Below, in pieces: positions 24,591 through 34,100 of a DNA stretch of 64,000 nt. The notes beneath the pieces were generated by a model. The model saw only the letters and a program-made list of their open reading frames with translations. It was not told the DNA's origin and did no database searches. Made by a program: the position numbers and the translations under genes. Source of the stretch: Ruminococcus sp. (GTDB lineage: Bacteria > Bacillota > Clostridia > Oscillospirales > Ruminococcaceae); contig JAJPYB010000006.1 of assembly GCA_021205185.1 (NCBI GenBank), forward strand, positions 62,001 to 126,000. The letters are read 5' to 3'. Position 1 is the first letter of the stretch. The number at the start of each line of letters is the position of its first letter.

Positions 24591-25302
24591 TATTCAAACT
24601 CCCTTAAAAAGGATAGAATTTAAGCACTCGCTAAAAATGTTGGCTATCGCCTTAGCTTCAATCGACAAAACGACGCAAAAATTCCATTTTTACAAAGTAT
24701 ATTACATTATATCACATATTTTTCAAAATTACAAGAGGTAAAATAGTGCACTTTGCGTTGTTCGGCGGCGGGCGTTATTTTAATTGAGTGATGCTTTCGC
24801 CTTAACAAATTGTTATCAATTAGCGAGCAGTTATTTTACTCAAAGTACATGATTTGTTCACAATTTCGCCTGAAATTCAAAAAAGAGCAGTAATTTTTTG
24901 ATAACAAGTGCAAAATCTCAAGTTTTAAACAAAATCTGTTGAAAACTTTGTTTAAAACCCCCCACGAGGGTAATTTTTGTTTAAAACTCTGTTGAAACCT
25001 TTGAAAAAAGCCCGTATTTTTCAGCATTTTTCAATTTCCAAATTTTAAACGTACAAAAAATCGTTCTTGTTTTTCGTGCGATTTCGCCAGCTTTTATGAA
25101 CAAATTGTGAACGAAATCAACCCGTACCAAATTGTAACCGTCAAAAGCCGTTTTTCAATCGGTTTTTTAAAATGGTGCTTTTGATTTAACAAAAAAATCT
25201 GTCGAAAAAAGGGCTTAAAAATTGCAATTTGGTTACACCATAAAAAAGCTGACGAATTATTGCTTTTTACAATCTTTCAGTACCAAAAATTTCACTTCGG
25301 AC
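24591..25302 (+). other. 712-base AT-rich gap with inverted and direct repeats, no convincing gene
   Basis: The left end carries the rlmB promoter. The middle holds a 12-bp inverted repeat GTTTTAAACAAA (24922-24933) and TTTGTTTAAAAC (24947-24958), a third copy of TTTGTTTAAAAC at 24976-24987, and a 16-base direct repeat starting TCTGTTGAAA (24935-24950 and 24988-25003). Further right, AACAAATTGTGAACGAAATC near 25098 mirrors GATTTGTTCACAATTTCG near 24851. A 63-codon frame (24836-25027, minus) is built from these repeats and has only a weak start signal. Confidence 0.5.
24706..24734 (-). promoter_or_regulatory. rlmB operon promoter
   Basis: Minus strand TTGTAA (24729-24734), 17-base spacer, TATAAT (24706-24711), with a leader of about 110 bases. 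Confidence 0.8.
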
Positions 25303-25986
25303 CTATCTCGTCGTCAGAAATCTTATAGCGCGCTCGATAGAATCCCTTGAATTACCCCAGTCTGCATCCTTGCCAGTGTTTCTATAATCGTACATATTAC
25401 AATAGTGCGAAACATCCTCGATTAAACCTGTCAGGCCCTTTTTGACAAGACACTCGCATTCTGTCACAAACTGCTTGCGATATTTTTTGTCCAGCTCCGT
25501 TTCGCTTACCGACACCAGCATATCATAGTGATTCACGCAGATAAACTCCTGACGCTCAAACATATCTCTGAACTCCTTGCTTTGAGCGTACATATCAAAA
25601 ACCGTCTGCATAAGTCTTGACATTCCCCACTCAATCTTCGAGCAGACAAAGCAATCATTGTTGACAGCGGTCACCTTTTTCTGCTTGGCGTTTAGCCCCT
25701 CGAAAATGCTTCTCTTAGAGAAAATACTCTTGTCAAGCTCCATCAGGTGGGACTGAAGCATTAAAGCGAGCGACAGCCTGTTTTTCTGCGCAAGCATTTT
25801 ATCAAAATGAGTTTTGCAAAAGCCCTGCTTGTTGGTTTCAATTCTGACATCAGGCTCCATCATAGCCGAACCCATTATGTACTCAACGGCTCTGTCCTCA
25901 AGCATATTTCTCATCCGACATATCGGACAGCCTTCCTCCGGCTCAAAAATATCGGTTATAGGTATTGTAAGTATACTTTCTCTCAT
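25303..25986 (-). CDS. DUF6062-like Cys/His-rich protein of unknown function
   Basis: A 227-residue soluble protein. It has EEGCPICRM near residue 20, QGFCKTHFDKML near 55, CFVC near 112, and CVNHYDML near 150. The CxxC and Cys-x-x-His pairs suggest a metal- or redox-active site made of two similar halves, since both halves show the order CxxC then C-x-[TN]-H. This resembles the DUF6062 family of Clostridia, which has no known function. The start ATG follows CAGGAG. It is expressed alone from its own promoter; the next gene upstream ends in a strong terminator. Confidence 0.7.
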   Translation of the reverse strand: MRESILTIPITDIFEPEEGCPICRMRNMLEDRAVEYIMGSAMMEPDVRIETNKQGFCKTHFDKMLAQKNRLSLALMLQSHLMELDKSIFSKRSIFEGLNAKQKKVTAVNNDCFVCSKIEWGMSRLMQTVFDMYAQSKEFRDMFERQEFICVNHYDMLVSVSETELDKKYRKQFVTECECLVKKGLTGLIEDVSHYCNMYDYRNTGKDADWGNSRDSIERAIRFLTTR

Positions 25987-26027
25987 AGCTTTTTACTCCT
26001 GTTTGATTTTGGTGTATTCTTTAAAAC

Positions 26028-26056
26028 ATTGTACCACAAAACATATATTTTCGCAA
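26028..26056 (-). promoter_or_regulatory. Promoter of the DUF6062-like gene
   Basis: Minus strand TTGCGA (26051-26056), 17-base spacer, TACAAT (26028-26033). Confidence 0.7.
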
Positions 26057-26057
26057 C

Positions 26058-26083
26058 AAAAAAGGCGGTGTCGTTTCACCGCC
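26058..26083 (-). terminator. Terminator of the 188-residue membrane protein gene
   Basis: GGCGGTG/CACCGCC stem (26064-26070, 26077-26083) with a six-base loop and TTTTTT on the minus strand, directly after the stop at 26089. The downstream promoter's -35 starts two bases beyond it. Confidence 0.9.
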
Positions 26084-26088
26084 AAAGT

Positions 26089-26655
26089 TTAAAATACCAA
26101 GCCCTTATCATTTTCAAACGCTTTTTCCTGTGGCTCGTCAACGGCGACGCAGCCGACAGAAAAGCTTTCCCGAATAAGCCTTATGAGCAAAACGCCTGAG
26201 CTTAAACACAAAAGAAAAGCTGAGAGTACCGACGCCCATTCTATACCTTCCCTGAACAGGAACATAAAAAGCTGCTCGCTTTCAAGCGACAGCATATTCT
26301 GGTAGCTGCCGGTAACGTAATTGTACCGAACAACCGCAAGCGACAAAATGAGCATTATGAGAGATAGCGAAAAGACAAGCGACAGCTCCACCCCGCCTAG
26401 CCGCTTCACCTTATACGAGCTTATCTGCGCTATCAGGAAAAGCATTGCCAGAACAAGCAATAAAATTGCCTTGCTATAGCTTTCAAAAAAATCGTAAGCG
26501 CTGTCGGTTACAACAAAGCCTATATTTTTTGAAAACAATAAAGAATAGGTATACCGCCCTATATATTCGCTTGCAACGGCGGCGGCTGAAATCAGCAATG
26601 CCGCAACGCACAGAGCGATAGGAACGCCCGACGAATGAGTTAGCTTCTTTTTCAT
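26089..26655 (-). CDS. Four-helix membrane protein of unknown function
   Basis: A 188-residue protein with four strongly hydrophobic segments near residues 12-32, 55-75, 88-108 and 138-158. A short polar C-terminal tail (SVGCVAVDEPQEKAFENDKGLVF) is probably cytosolic. I do not recognise a family. The start ATG follows AAGGGGGTATTTTT. It lies between the YfhO operon, which ends in its own terminator, and the DUF6062-like gene. No enzymatic motif is visible. Confidence 0.6.
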   Translation of the reverse strand: MKKKLTHSSGVPIALCVAALLISAAAVASEYIGRYTYSLLFSKNIGFVVTDSAYDFFESYSKAILLLVLAMLFLIAQISSYKVKRLGGVELSLVFSLSLIMLILSLAVVRYNYVTGSYQNMLSLESEQLFMFLFREGIEWASVLSAFLLCLSSGVLLIRLIRESFSVGCVAVDEPQEKAFENDKGLVF

Positions 26656-26677
26656 AAAAATACCCCCTTGGAAACAG

Positions 26678-26707
26678 AAAAACAGAGGAGCGAAAAATCC
26701 TCTGTTT
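26678..26707 (-). terminator. Terminator of the YfhO glycosylation operon
   Basis: AAACAGAGGA/TCCTCTGTTT stem (26680-26689, 26698-26707) with an eight-base loop and T tract on the minus strand. Confidence 0.85.
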
Positions 26708-26760
26708 TAATGATAGAAAATTGATTGTGGCTTGTCAACGGTGAAAAATAAGTCTATTTG

Positions 26761-29625
26761 TCACCTTTTAAGCTTTTTGCGAATTTTTTCATACAGCACT
26801 CCGTCCTTGTACTGAAGTATAAATATCACAACGCAAATCAGCACTCCGAGAATTGATACCAGTATTGCGAAGATATAATAGCTCGGCATAAAGGTCATAG
26901 TTATTGTGTGCTCGCCCTCCGACAGCTTTATAGCTATCAGAGAATCGTCAACTGCCTTCTGAGCGGTTACCTTTTCGCCGTCTACCTCGATGTTCCAACC
27001 CTCCTCATAAGGAATGGTTGTCAGAAGCACCTGACCCTCCTTGGCAGTAACAGTTCCGCTAAGGCTTCGGGCAGTATAATCTGTAATTTCAAGCGAGTTT
27101 TCGCTGAGTGTTTGCGCCGCCTGCTCAAATGCGTCCTGGTTTAGCGTATAGAAGCAGGGCGCTTTCCAATAGGCTTCGGTGATAACAGTAATTCTGACTC
27201 GTATTTGATCGCCGCTTTCGAACTCGCCCAGAGTAAGTATACCGTAATCGTCGCCTTCAAAGTACGAGCCGGCAAAGTTCATTGAAGGCTCGCCGCCGGT
27301 TTCTTCTATTGCCGCCGTATATTCGTCCTCGTCGTAATACCAGATGTTGCACTTTCTCTCATAGCCTGTCGGCAGGTACATATAAAGCGGTCCGTCCTCA
27401 GACATCGTAACAACATAATCTATATGGCACTCGGCCGAATCCTCCGATGCAAAGTAATACCTTGACGTTCCGTCAGACATACCCTCAACGGCAAGATTTA
27501 CCGAGCCTGCCTCCTCGTAAGCGAGCGGCGTCAGATACTCCTCGTCCTCACCGACAACTGCTGACAGCAAATTGTTCTGATTTTCAAAAACATTGTCGCT
27601 TGAAAGGCTAAGGGTCAGCACTGATTCGTCCGCCATATATGCGTAGCTTGAAGCATAAGGATTTTCGTAAACAGAAATTACACCCTCTGTCGTTGTATCT
27701 GACGATTCGTCAACGACGTTATACTCCTCAACCAATTGATAAAGGGAAGGAATAGTATCTATTCTTGTAGAAGCAGATGAGAAAATACCATCGCTTTTTG
27801 CCATAAGATATTTTATATCGAACAGCATATCGTTTACATAAGTTGAACCGTTATAAACGGTATAATTTCCGCCGTATCCATATCCCAGCGAATGAAGCAT
27901 TAAAAGTGCTGGGGTATTCATAGTTGACGACGAATGTGAAATACCCGCATAGCCCATACCAATTGGATCGCAGACCGTTCTGAAGAAGGTCTTTTCCATT
28001 CGGTAAAGTCCGTCGTCGCTCTCCTGAATCTGGTCAACTACGTTTCTCATCTCGGTCATATAATCCTCGTAAGAGGTGTAGTCGCTGTACGCTACGTCGT
28101 CGTCAATTTTTTCAAGCGTATCGTATGAAACAAATCCCATTTCAAAGCAAACGACAGCGCAAAGTCCTATTTTGAGCAGGCCTTTAAGCTTTTCTGTTCC
28201 GGCCTTTTTAATTCCTGCAACGATAGCAAAATACGCCGCTATCATCACAAAGGAAAATAAAATTCCGCCTACTACATTTGCAGGCTCGCCATATTCGTCG
28301 GTGCCTGTCGAATAGGTTGTAAAGAAGCTTAAATCTCTCGATTCGGCATACACCAAAAAAGCAAATATTCCGACCATCGAACCGCCGAGAGCCTTAAACG
28401 AAAAGCCTTCAAGGTCGTTAAACGTCCTCGCCGCCATATAAATCAGCATAAACGAAAGGACAAATGAATAACGGTAGTTTAACCAGTTAGGCGCCTGCAT
28501 TCCGTGCCAGAAGAGGTCGATTGGAGCTATATACATACTAGCGATTACAGCGGCGCAAACGACGCTTGTAAGAGCCTTTTCCTTCCAGCCGATTTTCTTG
28601 TTAAGATAATAAACGGGCAGCAGCAAAATTGTAAGCGTTCCCGAGAAAATCATCGGAAGTCCTTCGACGTTTACCGTATCGTAAGTCATCGGGAAGAGCT
28701 TTACAAAAAAGTCTATAAGCTCAAACTGCGTTCTGAACGAAAAGTCCGCTTCGGAAAACTCAAACTTTCCAAGCGACAGGCTTTTTACCACTGGCAAAAG
28801 CACAACCATAGCGCACATTATCGCTATGACGGTTGCGAGCGCAAATTTCAAAACCGAAAGAATAGTATCCCACAGATGAATCTTTTTGTTTCGCAAAAAC
28901 AGGTACGCAAAGAAGTATATGCCTGTAAAAATTCCAACCATATAGCCGATATAAAAATGCGCTATAAACATCAGCGACAGAGGAATTATAAAGTTTAAAA
29001 GCTTTCCCTCGTCGACAAGCTTCGATACACCGTAAATTATAAGAGGAAGATATATAAGCCCGTCCAACCACATCGGGTCCATAAGCTCGACTATCATATA
29101 GCTCATAAGAGCATAGCAGACCGAAAAGACTACAGTCGTTGAATTTTTTGCGCCAAAGGTTTTTCTAAGGAAAAACGCCATCGTAACAGCAGCAGTTCCG
29201 ATTTTTAAAAGCTGCATAAGCTCTATTGCGCCGCACATCATCGTTCTTGGCAGCAAACAGATAATCAGCATAAACGGACTCGCCAGATAGTAGGCGAAAA
29301 TTCCAAACATCTCGCCCGAAAGGTTTCGATTAAAGCTGTATATAAAGCTTCCGTCGCCCCAGAAGGCATCTCTGAAGGCTTCGTAATAGTAAACGTACTG
29401 TCCGTTTAAATCAAGCACCAGAACGGAATTATCGCCGTAAGGGTGAACCTTGAAAAAAGCGTAAACCAAATACATTATCAGAAACGGAATCGCAAAGCAG
29501 AGAAAATAAATTCTCTTGTCGTAAATCCATTTTGATAGTTTTTTGTGCTTTCTTGCGCCGAGCGAATTTTTCGGCGGAATAAGCTCTTTGTTTATTTCGT
29601 CTAAATTAAGTGCAGAAGAATCCAT
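26761..29625 (-). CDS. YfhO-family membrane protein 1 (probable lipid-linked glycosyltransferase)
   Basis: A 954-residue polytopic protein. A basic N-terminus is followed by about a dozen membrane helices, a large extracellular region of several hundred residues (about 500-900), and a last helix before a lysine-rich end. The early loop VLVLDLNGQYVYYYEAFRDAFWGDGSFIYSFNRNLSGEMFG and the SPFMLIICLLPR segment are typical of YfhO (Pfam family of that name), a GT-C-like fold. In Bacillus subtilis YfhO works with the CsbB glycosyltransferase to decorate lipoteichoic acid. It starts four bases after the GT2 stop, behind GGAG. A paralogue of similar design opens the same operon. Confidence 0.88.
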   Translation of the reverse strand: MDSSALNLDEINKELIPPKNSLGARKHKKLSKWIYDKRIYFLCFAIPFLIMYLVYAFFKVHPYGDNSVLVLDLNGQYVYYYEAFRDAFWGDGSFIYSFNRNLSGEMFGIFAYYLASPFMLIICLLPRTMMCGAIELMQLLKIGTAAVTMAFFLRKTFGAKNSTTVVFSVCYALMSYMIVELMDPMWLDGLIYLPLIIYGVSKLVDEGKLLNFIIPLSLMFIAHFYIGYMVGIFTGIYFFAYLFLRNKKIHLWDTILSVLKFALATVIAIMCAMVVLLPVVKSLSLGKFEFSEADFSFRTQFELIDFFVKLFPMTYDTVNVEGLPMIFSGTLTILLLPVYYLNKKIGWKEKALTSVVCAAVIASMYIAPIDLFWHGMQAPNWLNYRYSFVLSFMLIYMAARTFNDLEGFSFKALGGSMVGIFAFLVYAESRDLSFFTTYSTGTDEYGEPANVVGGILFSFVMIAAYFAIVAGIKKAGTEKLKGLLKIGLCAVVCFEMGFVSYDTLEKIDDDVAYSDYTSYEDYMTEMRNVVDQIQESDDGLYRMEKTFFRTVCDPIGMGYAGISHSSSTMNTPALLMLHSLGYGYGGNYTVYNGSTYVNDMLFDIKYLMAKSDGIFSSASTRIDTIPSLYQLVEEYNVVDESSDTTTEGVISVYENPYASSYAYMADESVLTLSLSSDNVFENQNNLLSAVVGEDEEYLTPLAYEEAGSVNLAVEGMSDGTSRYYFASEDSAECHIDYVVTMSEDGPLYMYLPTGYERKCNIWYYDEDEYTAAIEETGGEPSMNFAGSYFEGDDYGILTLGEFESGDQIRVRITVITEAYWKAPCFYTLNQDAFEQAAQTLSENSLEITDYTARSLSGTVTAKEGQVLLTTIPYEEGWNIEVDGEKVTAQKAVDDSLIAIKLSEGEHTITMTFMPSYYIFAILVSILGVLICVVIFILQYKDGVLYEKIRKKLKR

Positions 29626-29628
29626 TTT

Positions 29629-30564
29629 TTAATCTCCGTTTTTCTTGCTTGAAAGCCTGTCCCTGACTATGTATCTCGGTCGCTGCTTTATTTCCTCATA
29701 AATTTTCGCAAGATAATGTCCTATTATTCCAAGACTTATCATAATCATACTTCCTATAAAAAGAAGCAGTAATATTACCGTTGTAAAGCCTGTTGCGGAA
29801 TGACCCATAAGCTTCATCACAAGCGTTTGTATTCCTAAAATTACAGCGCAGATAAACGACAGGGTTCCTATTATCGTTACAAGCTGCAAGGGTGCTGAGG
29901 TAAAGGCGGTAATTGAATTTATAGCGTACTTTATAAGGCTCTTTACGCTCCACTTGGACTCTCCGTCAAAACGCTCCTGAACCTCAAAATAAACGGTTGC
30001 AGTGTTGTAGCCTACCCAGTTTGACATAGCTCGGAAAAAGGTAAGTCGCTCCGGCATTTCATTGAGCTGGTCTACTACCCTTCTGTCCAAAAGCTTAAAG
30101 TCGGAAGCGTCCTTCATTTCAAGTCCCGACGCTTTTCTTATAAGTTTATAAAAGAGAAGCGAGAAGCATTTATAAATCGGGTTTTCCTTTCCCCTGTCAG
30201 CCTTTTTAGCTTCGACAATATCAATCTCGGGATTGTTTTTCCAGATGTTATACATTTCAATAATAGTTTTCGGTGGATGCTGTAAATCGCAGTCCATTAA
30301 AACACAGGCGTCGCCCTTCGCTTCCTTCAGTCCTGCAAAAATTGCGCTTTCCTTTCCGAAGTTTCTCGAAAAGTTTATAGCGACTATATTGTCCATACTC
30401 TGGGTAAGCCGTGTTAGCTTTTCCCACGTTTTGTCCTTGGATCCGTCGTTTACAAACACCAGCTCGTAGTCTATTTTATTCTCCCTCATAATCTCGCTTA
30501 CAACATTCGCTGTATTCTCGACATTTCCCTCTTCGTTGTAGCTTGGAATTATAATCGACAGCAT
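29629..30564 (-). CDS. GT2 polyprenyl-phosphate glycosyltransferase, CsbB/GtrB-like
   Basis: A 311-residue enzyme with the GT-A fold of family 2 (IIPSYNEEGNVENTANVV; the metal-binding aspartates in VLMDCDLQHPP) and two C-terminal membrane helices (about 230-255 and 263-290). This is the design of DPM1/GtrB/CsbB proteins, which transfer a sugar from a nucleotide to undecaprenyl phosphate on the inner face of the membrane. Its position between a membrane protein and YfhO paralogues fits a CsbB-YfhO partnership, in which YfhO moves the lipid-linked sugar onto a surface polymer. The sugar is unknown. Start ATG follows CGGAGG. Confidence 0.92.
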   Translation of the reverse strand: MLSIIIPSYNEEGNVENTANVVSEIMRENKIDYELVFVNDGSKDKTWEKLTRLTQSMDNIVAINFSRNFGKESAIFAGLKEAKGDACVLMDCDLQHPPKTIIEMYNIWKNNPEIDIVEAKKADRGKENPIYKCFSLLFYKLIRKASGLEMKDASDFKLLDRRVVDQLNEMPERLTFFRAMSNWVGYNTATVYFEVQERFDGESKWSVKSLIKYAINSITAFTSAPLQLVTIIGTLSFICAVILGIQTLVMKLMGHSATGFTTVILLLLFIGSMIMISLGIIGHYLAKIYEEIKQRPRYIVRDRLSSKKNGD

Positions 30565-30583
30565 TTTAAAATCCTCCGTAAAA

Positions 30584-31114
30584 TCACTTCAGGTCAACGC
30601 TCTTTTGAGCCTTTCTTAAAAATATCAAAAACAGTATCTGTACAAACAAAAGCGTTATAACAATAACCTGCGTAATGGAAAGTCCTATACTTTCAGGCAA
30701 TATTGGAATTATAAATGCGGCTAATAACAAATATAAAACCTCAAGCACTACAAGTGCAAGCCAGCTTTTTTTCGCCGCATTATAATACGCTCTTTCCTTC
30801 ATTCGCCCGGCTAACCTTGTAAAACAGTAAAGCGCAAATGTAATGCACACAAGCTTTAAGAGCGAATAGGAGTATGAAATTATATTTCCTGCCGTTTCGC
30901 CCAAAAGCGCTCTTACTTCATAGAAAACACTAAAAACAAGCATTGCCGCTTCTATAAGCTTTAAATAGCGAGCGTTTCTTATATACCCTGAAAGCTTGAC
31001 GGTCGCTATCAGCAGCAGCACCCAGCCTAACAGGTCCGGCAAAATGTCAATTTCATAAGAGGTGGCATTTAAGTCAAATAGTAAAAATATTAAAGAAGCA
31101 AACATCAGTCCCAT
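30584..31114 (-). CDS. Five-helix membrane protein in the YfhO operon
   Basis: A 176-residue hydrophobic protein with about five membrane segments. It begins MGLMFASLIFLLFDLN and contains IDILPDLLGWVLLLIATVKLSGYI, a pattern I have seen in uncharacterised Firmicute membrane proteins. It sits between the larger YfhO gene and the GT2 gene with 30- and 19-base gaps, so it is co-transcribed. By position it could be the flippase of the lipid-linked sugar, the role taken by GtcA in other systems, but it lacks clear GtcA motifs; this is inference only. The start has a weak GGTGAT. Confidence 0.6.
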   Translation of the reverse strand: MGLMFASLIFLLFDLNATSYEIDILPDLLGWVLLLIATVKLSGYIRNARYLKLIEAAMLVFSVFYEVRALLGETAGNIISYSYSLLKLVCITFALYCFTRLAGRMKERAYYNAAKKSWLALVVLEVLYLLLAAFIIPILPESIGLSITQVIVITLLFVQILFLIFLRKAQKSVDLK

Positions 31115-31144
31115 TATATCACCACTTTACTTGAGCTTTTAGGT

Positions 31145-34100
31145 CTATTGCTCATCCTTGCTGTTTTTGTTGCTTACTATTTTGTCGGAAAAATCAAATT
31201 CATCTGTTTTAAGTCCCAGCTTTTGTGCCTTCAGCTTCTTTTTTAGCTGCTTTCTGGCAAGCTTCTCGTTCCTTTTAGCTTCCTCTTGTAGCTTCTTTTC
31301 CTCTTCCGCCTGAAGCTTTTTCTCCTCAGGAGTCAAAACCATATCGTAAACTACCTTTTTGTTTTTCATTCTCTTTCGGTTAAGGAAAATTATAGCTATA
31401 AATGCCGCTAAACAGATAATGCTTATAATAACTCCTGGAACAAATCCCTGCGGCGAATATTTAAGCTCTATTGTATGAGTTCCCTTTTCAAGTTCAATTC
31501 CGAGCATACTTCCGCTTTGCTCCTTTTCGCCGTCGTCATTTGTTGAGGTATTGTTGCAGACAGGCACCGCTTCCTGCTCCTCACCGTCAACGTACACGCT
31601 CCAGCCCTCCTCATAAGGGATCGAGGTATACATAATTCCGTCGATGTTTGCAGTTATTGTTCCTGTTATTTCCGTATCGCTTACACTTTCAACGTCAAGC
31701 GTTCCGTTCGATCTTAGCGTTTCGATTCCTGCGTCAAAAATATCGCTGTCAAGCCTGTAAACACAGCTCATAAACGTACTTTGCGAAACAAGCTTTCCGT
31801 CGGTGGTTCCCGTAATCGTAACAGTATCTCCGGCATATAAATATCCAATCTGACAAGCATAAGGCATTGTAGATTTAAGCGTCAGCGTCTGTGACGCATT
31901 ATCAGGGTTAGTAGAGGTAATCGTTATCGAGTCGATTTCGTTAAACTTAAACGAGCCGTAATACTCTCCGTCCTGAGTTACTGTATATTGAAGCGATATA
32001 GTAGAGCTGTCGCTGGTCGCTTCCGTATCGCTTACAAGAGCTACGTTTGTAAGCTTTACTCCAAAGCCTTCTATCACAAGTCCTGAGTTTAGTATATCGT
32101 CAGTTATATCAATAGTAAACTGAACAGACTTTCCCTCCTCAAACTCAAAGTTTGTGATAGTTCTTCGTGAGGTTGTATTGTTCTGGCTGTAATACTCAAT
32201 ATTAGCGCCGTCCGCCCAGGTCGCCTTATCGTCCATATATTCAAAGGTTACCTGAATGCTCTTGCCAGACGCATCGCCAATCTCCTCAGGCGAAAGCTCA
32301 AAAATAGTTCCTGCGGCTACTCCGTCAACCTCCTTGTCGCTGTCGTTGAGAATTATATCCTCACTGATAAGCGATACGCCTGTGCTTCCGCTAGTAGGCG
32401 CAAAGGTATGGAAGCCTGTGTTTTCCTCCTCACTTGTAACCTCGCAATTTATACAACCGTCGGTTCCTGTCATCGGCACATAGTAGAATATTGAATTCTC
32501 ACTTCCTGTCATAGCCTTAAAGAGCTGATTCTGATAATAAAACGGGATTGTCGATGTAACGTCCATATCGGCAATATCATCGTTACACATAAAGCCGAGC
32601 GGCAGATAAGCGTTATTTTCATAAATCGTTACGCCGTCTGCACTGTCAACAAGCGTATTGTACTGCGTGTCTAAAAGAGTACCGCTCTTACAAATAGTGT
32701 ACTTTAAGTTCAAGACAGCGTTTGTAAACGGCGTCGTTGCAGCATAGTAATATCTGTTTCCTGCCTGTGAAGCTAAAATTCCCAGATTATGCAAATACTG
32801 AGAGGTATCGCAGTTTATCATTGACGAGAACATTGATATTCCTCTGTATTGATAAAGAGTAGGATCGTTTATAGTATAGGACTTGGACATTTCTATTCTA
32901 TAGAAATCATCGTCGCCAGACTCGTATTCGTCAAGAAGCTCCTCAACGCCCTCGCCGCTTGAATAGTAGGTTGAATAGGTCGATGTGCCTACTGCTGTCG
33001 TTCCGGCGGTTACGTTTGCGTTAAGCTCAAACATCAGCGGGAAAATCATAATAAACGCTGCTGCCTTTGTATTGATAAAACGAAAAGCGATAAGAAGTAT
33101 GCACGCCATATAGCATATTCCCAAAATCAGGTTCTTGTTGAAGGTTTCGTCGTCAACGTCCGCTTGCTTTGCAATAATCAAAACGACTGCAAGTATGGCG
33201 GCGGACCCAAGCACCATTACCCAATGCGCTCGGTCCAGCTGTGTAAACGCTCGGTACGCTATCGCTAAAACTGCAAATGCAAAAAGGAAGGAAAATCTGA
33301 ACGGAATCATATTTGTAAAGTGAAAGCCGTTCCAGATATAATCGAGCACGTTAAAGTTTACGCTCAGAATCAAAAAACCGATTATTACAGCGTCCACTAT
33401 CTTTTCTCTGATTGAAATCTTATTGCAGAGAATTGTTGCGCCAAGAACGACAATAGACAAAAATCCGCAATAAAGGTTTGGCAGGCCCTCTTTATGAGAA
33501 GGGGTCTGGAAAGCCAGAGTATTTGAAATTACGTTTGAAAACGTATCGTAAAGCTTGTAGGTTGTCGGGAAGGTTGAATTTGCGGAATATGCGTGCTGCA
33601 GAGCGATATACGCCGGCAAAACCAAAATTGCAGTCATTCCCAGAGCAATAACCGTAAATAAAGCGATCTGACCGAAGCGCTTAAAGAACATTTTAAATCC
33701 CGGGCGCAGAATAATATTTGACGCAATAAATACAAATATTACAAATACGCAAACGAAAAATCCGATGTAGAAATTTGAAAAGAACGCTACCGCTAAGGAA
33801 ATTACATACATCTTGTATCTTCCCTCGCGAACAAGCGAAAAGGTTCCTAAAAATACAAGCGGCGCAAGCGCTACCGTATCAAGCCACATTACATTCCAGT
33901 AATAACCCATAAAATAAGCACTGAGCGCATAAGGAATTGCAAACAAAACAATCGTAAAATCGTTACGCTTGAAAACTCCACGCAGGAAAATTGACATAAA
34001 CATTCCGGCGCAGCCTATTTTTATACAAACAAAGAGTGCTAAAAACTCACGCAGATGCTCACTCGGCAGGAAAATCGTCAGAAAGTTAAGAGGACTTGCT

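Noticed and set aside
24625-24645. Possible CIRCE half-site (AAGCACTCGCTAA) before rlmB
   Set aside because: Only one arm resembles CIRCE, the second arm is missing, and it is not near a heat-shock promoter.
24836-25027. 63-codon open frame on the minus strand in the repeat-rich gap
   Set aside because: It is built from the local direct and inverted repeats, has only a weak GGAA before its ATG, and shows no protein-like composition.
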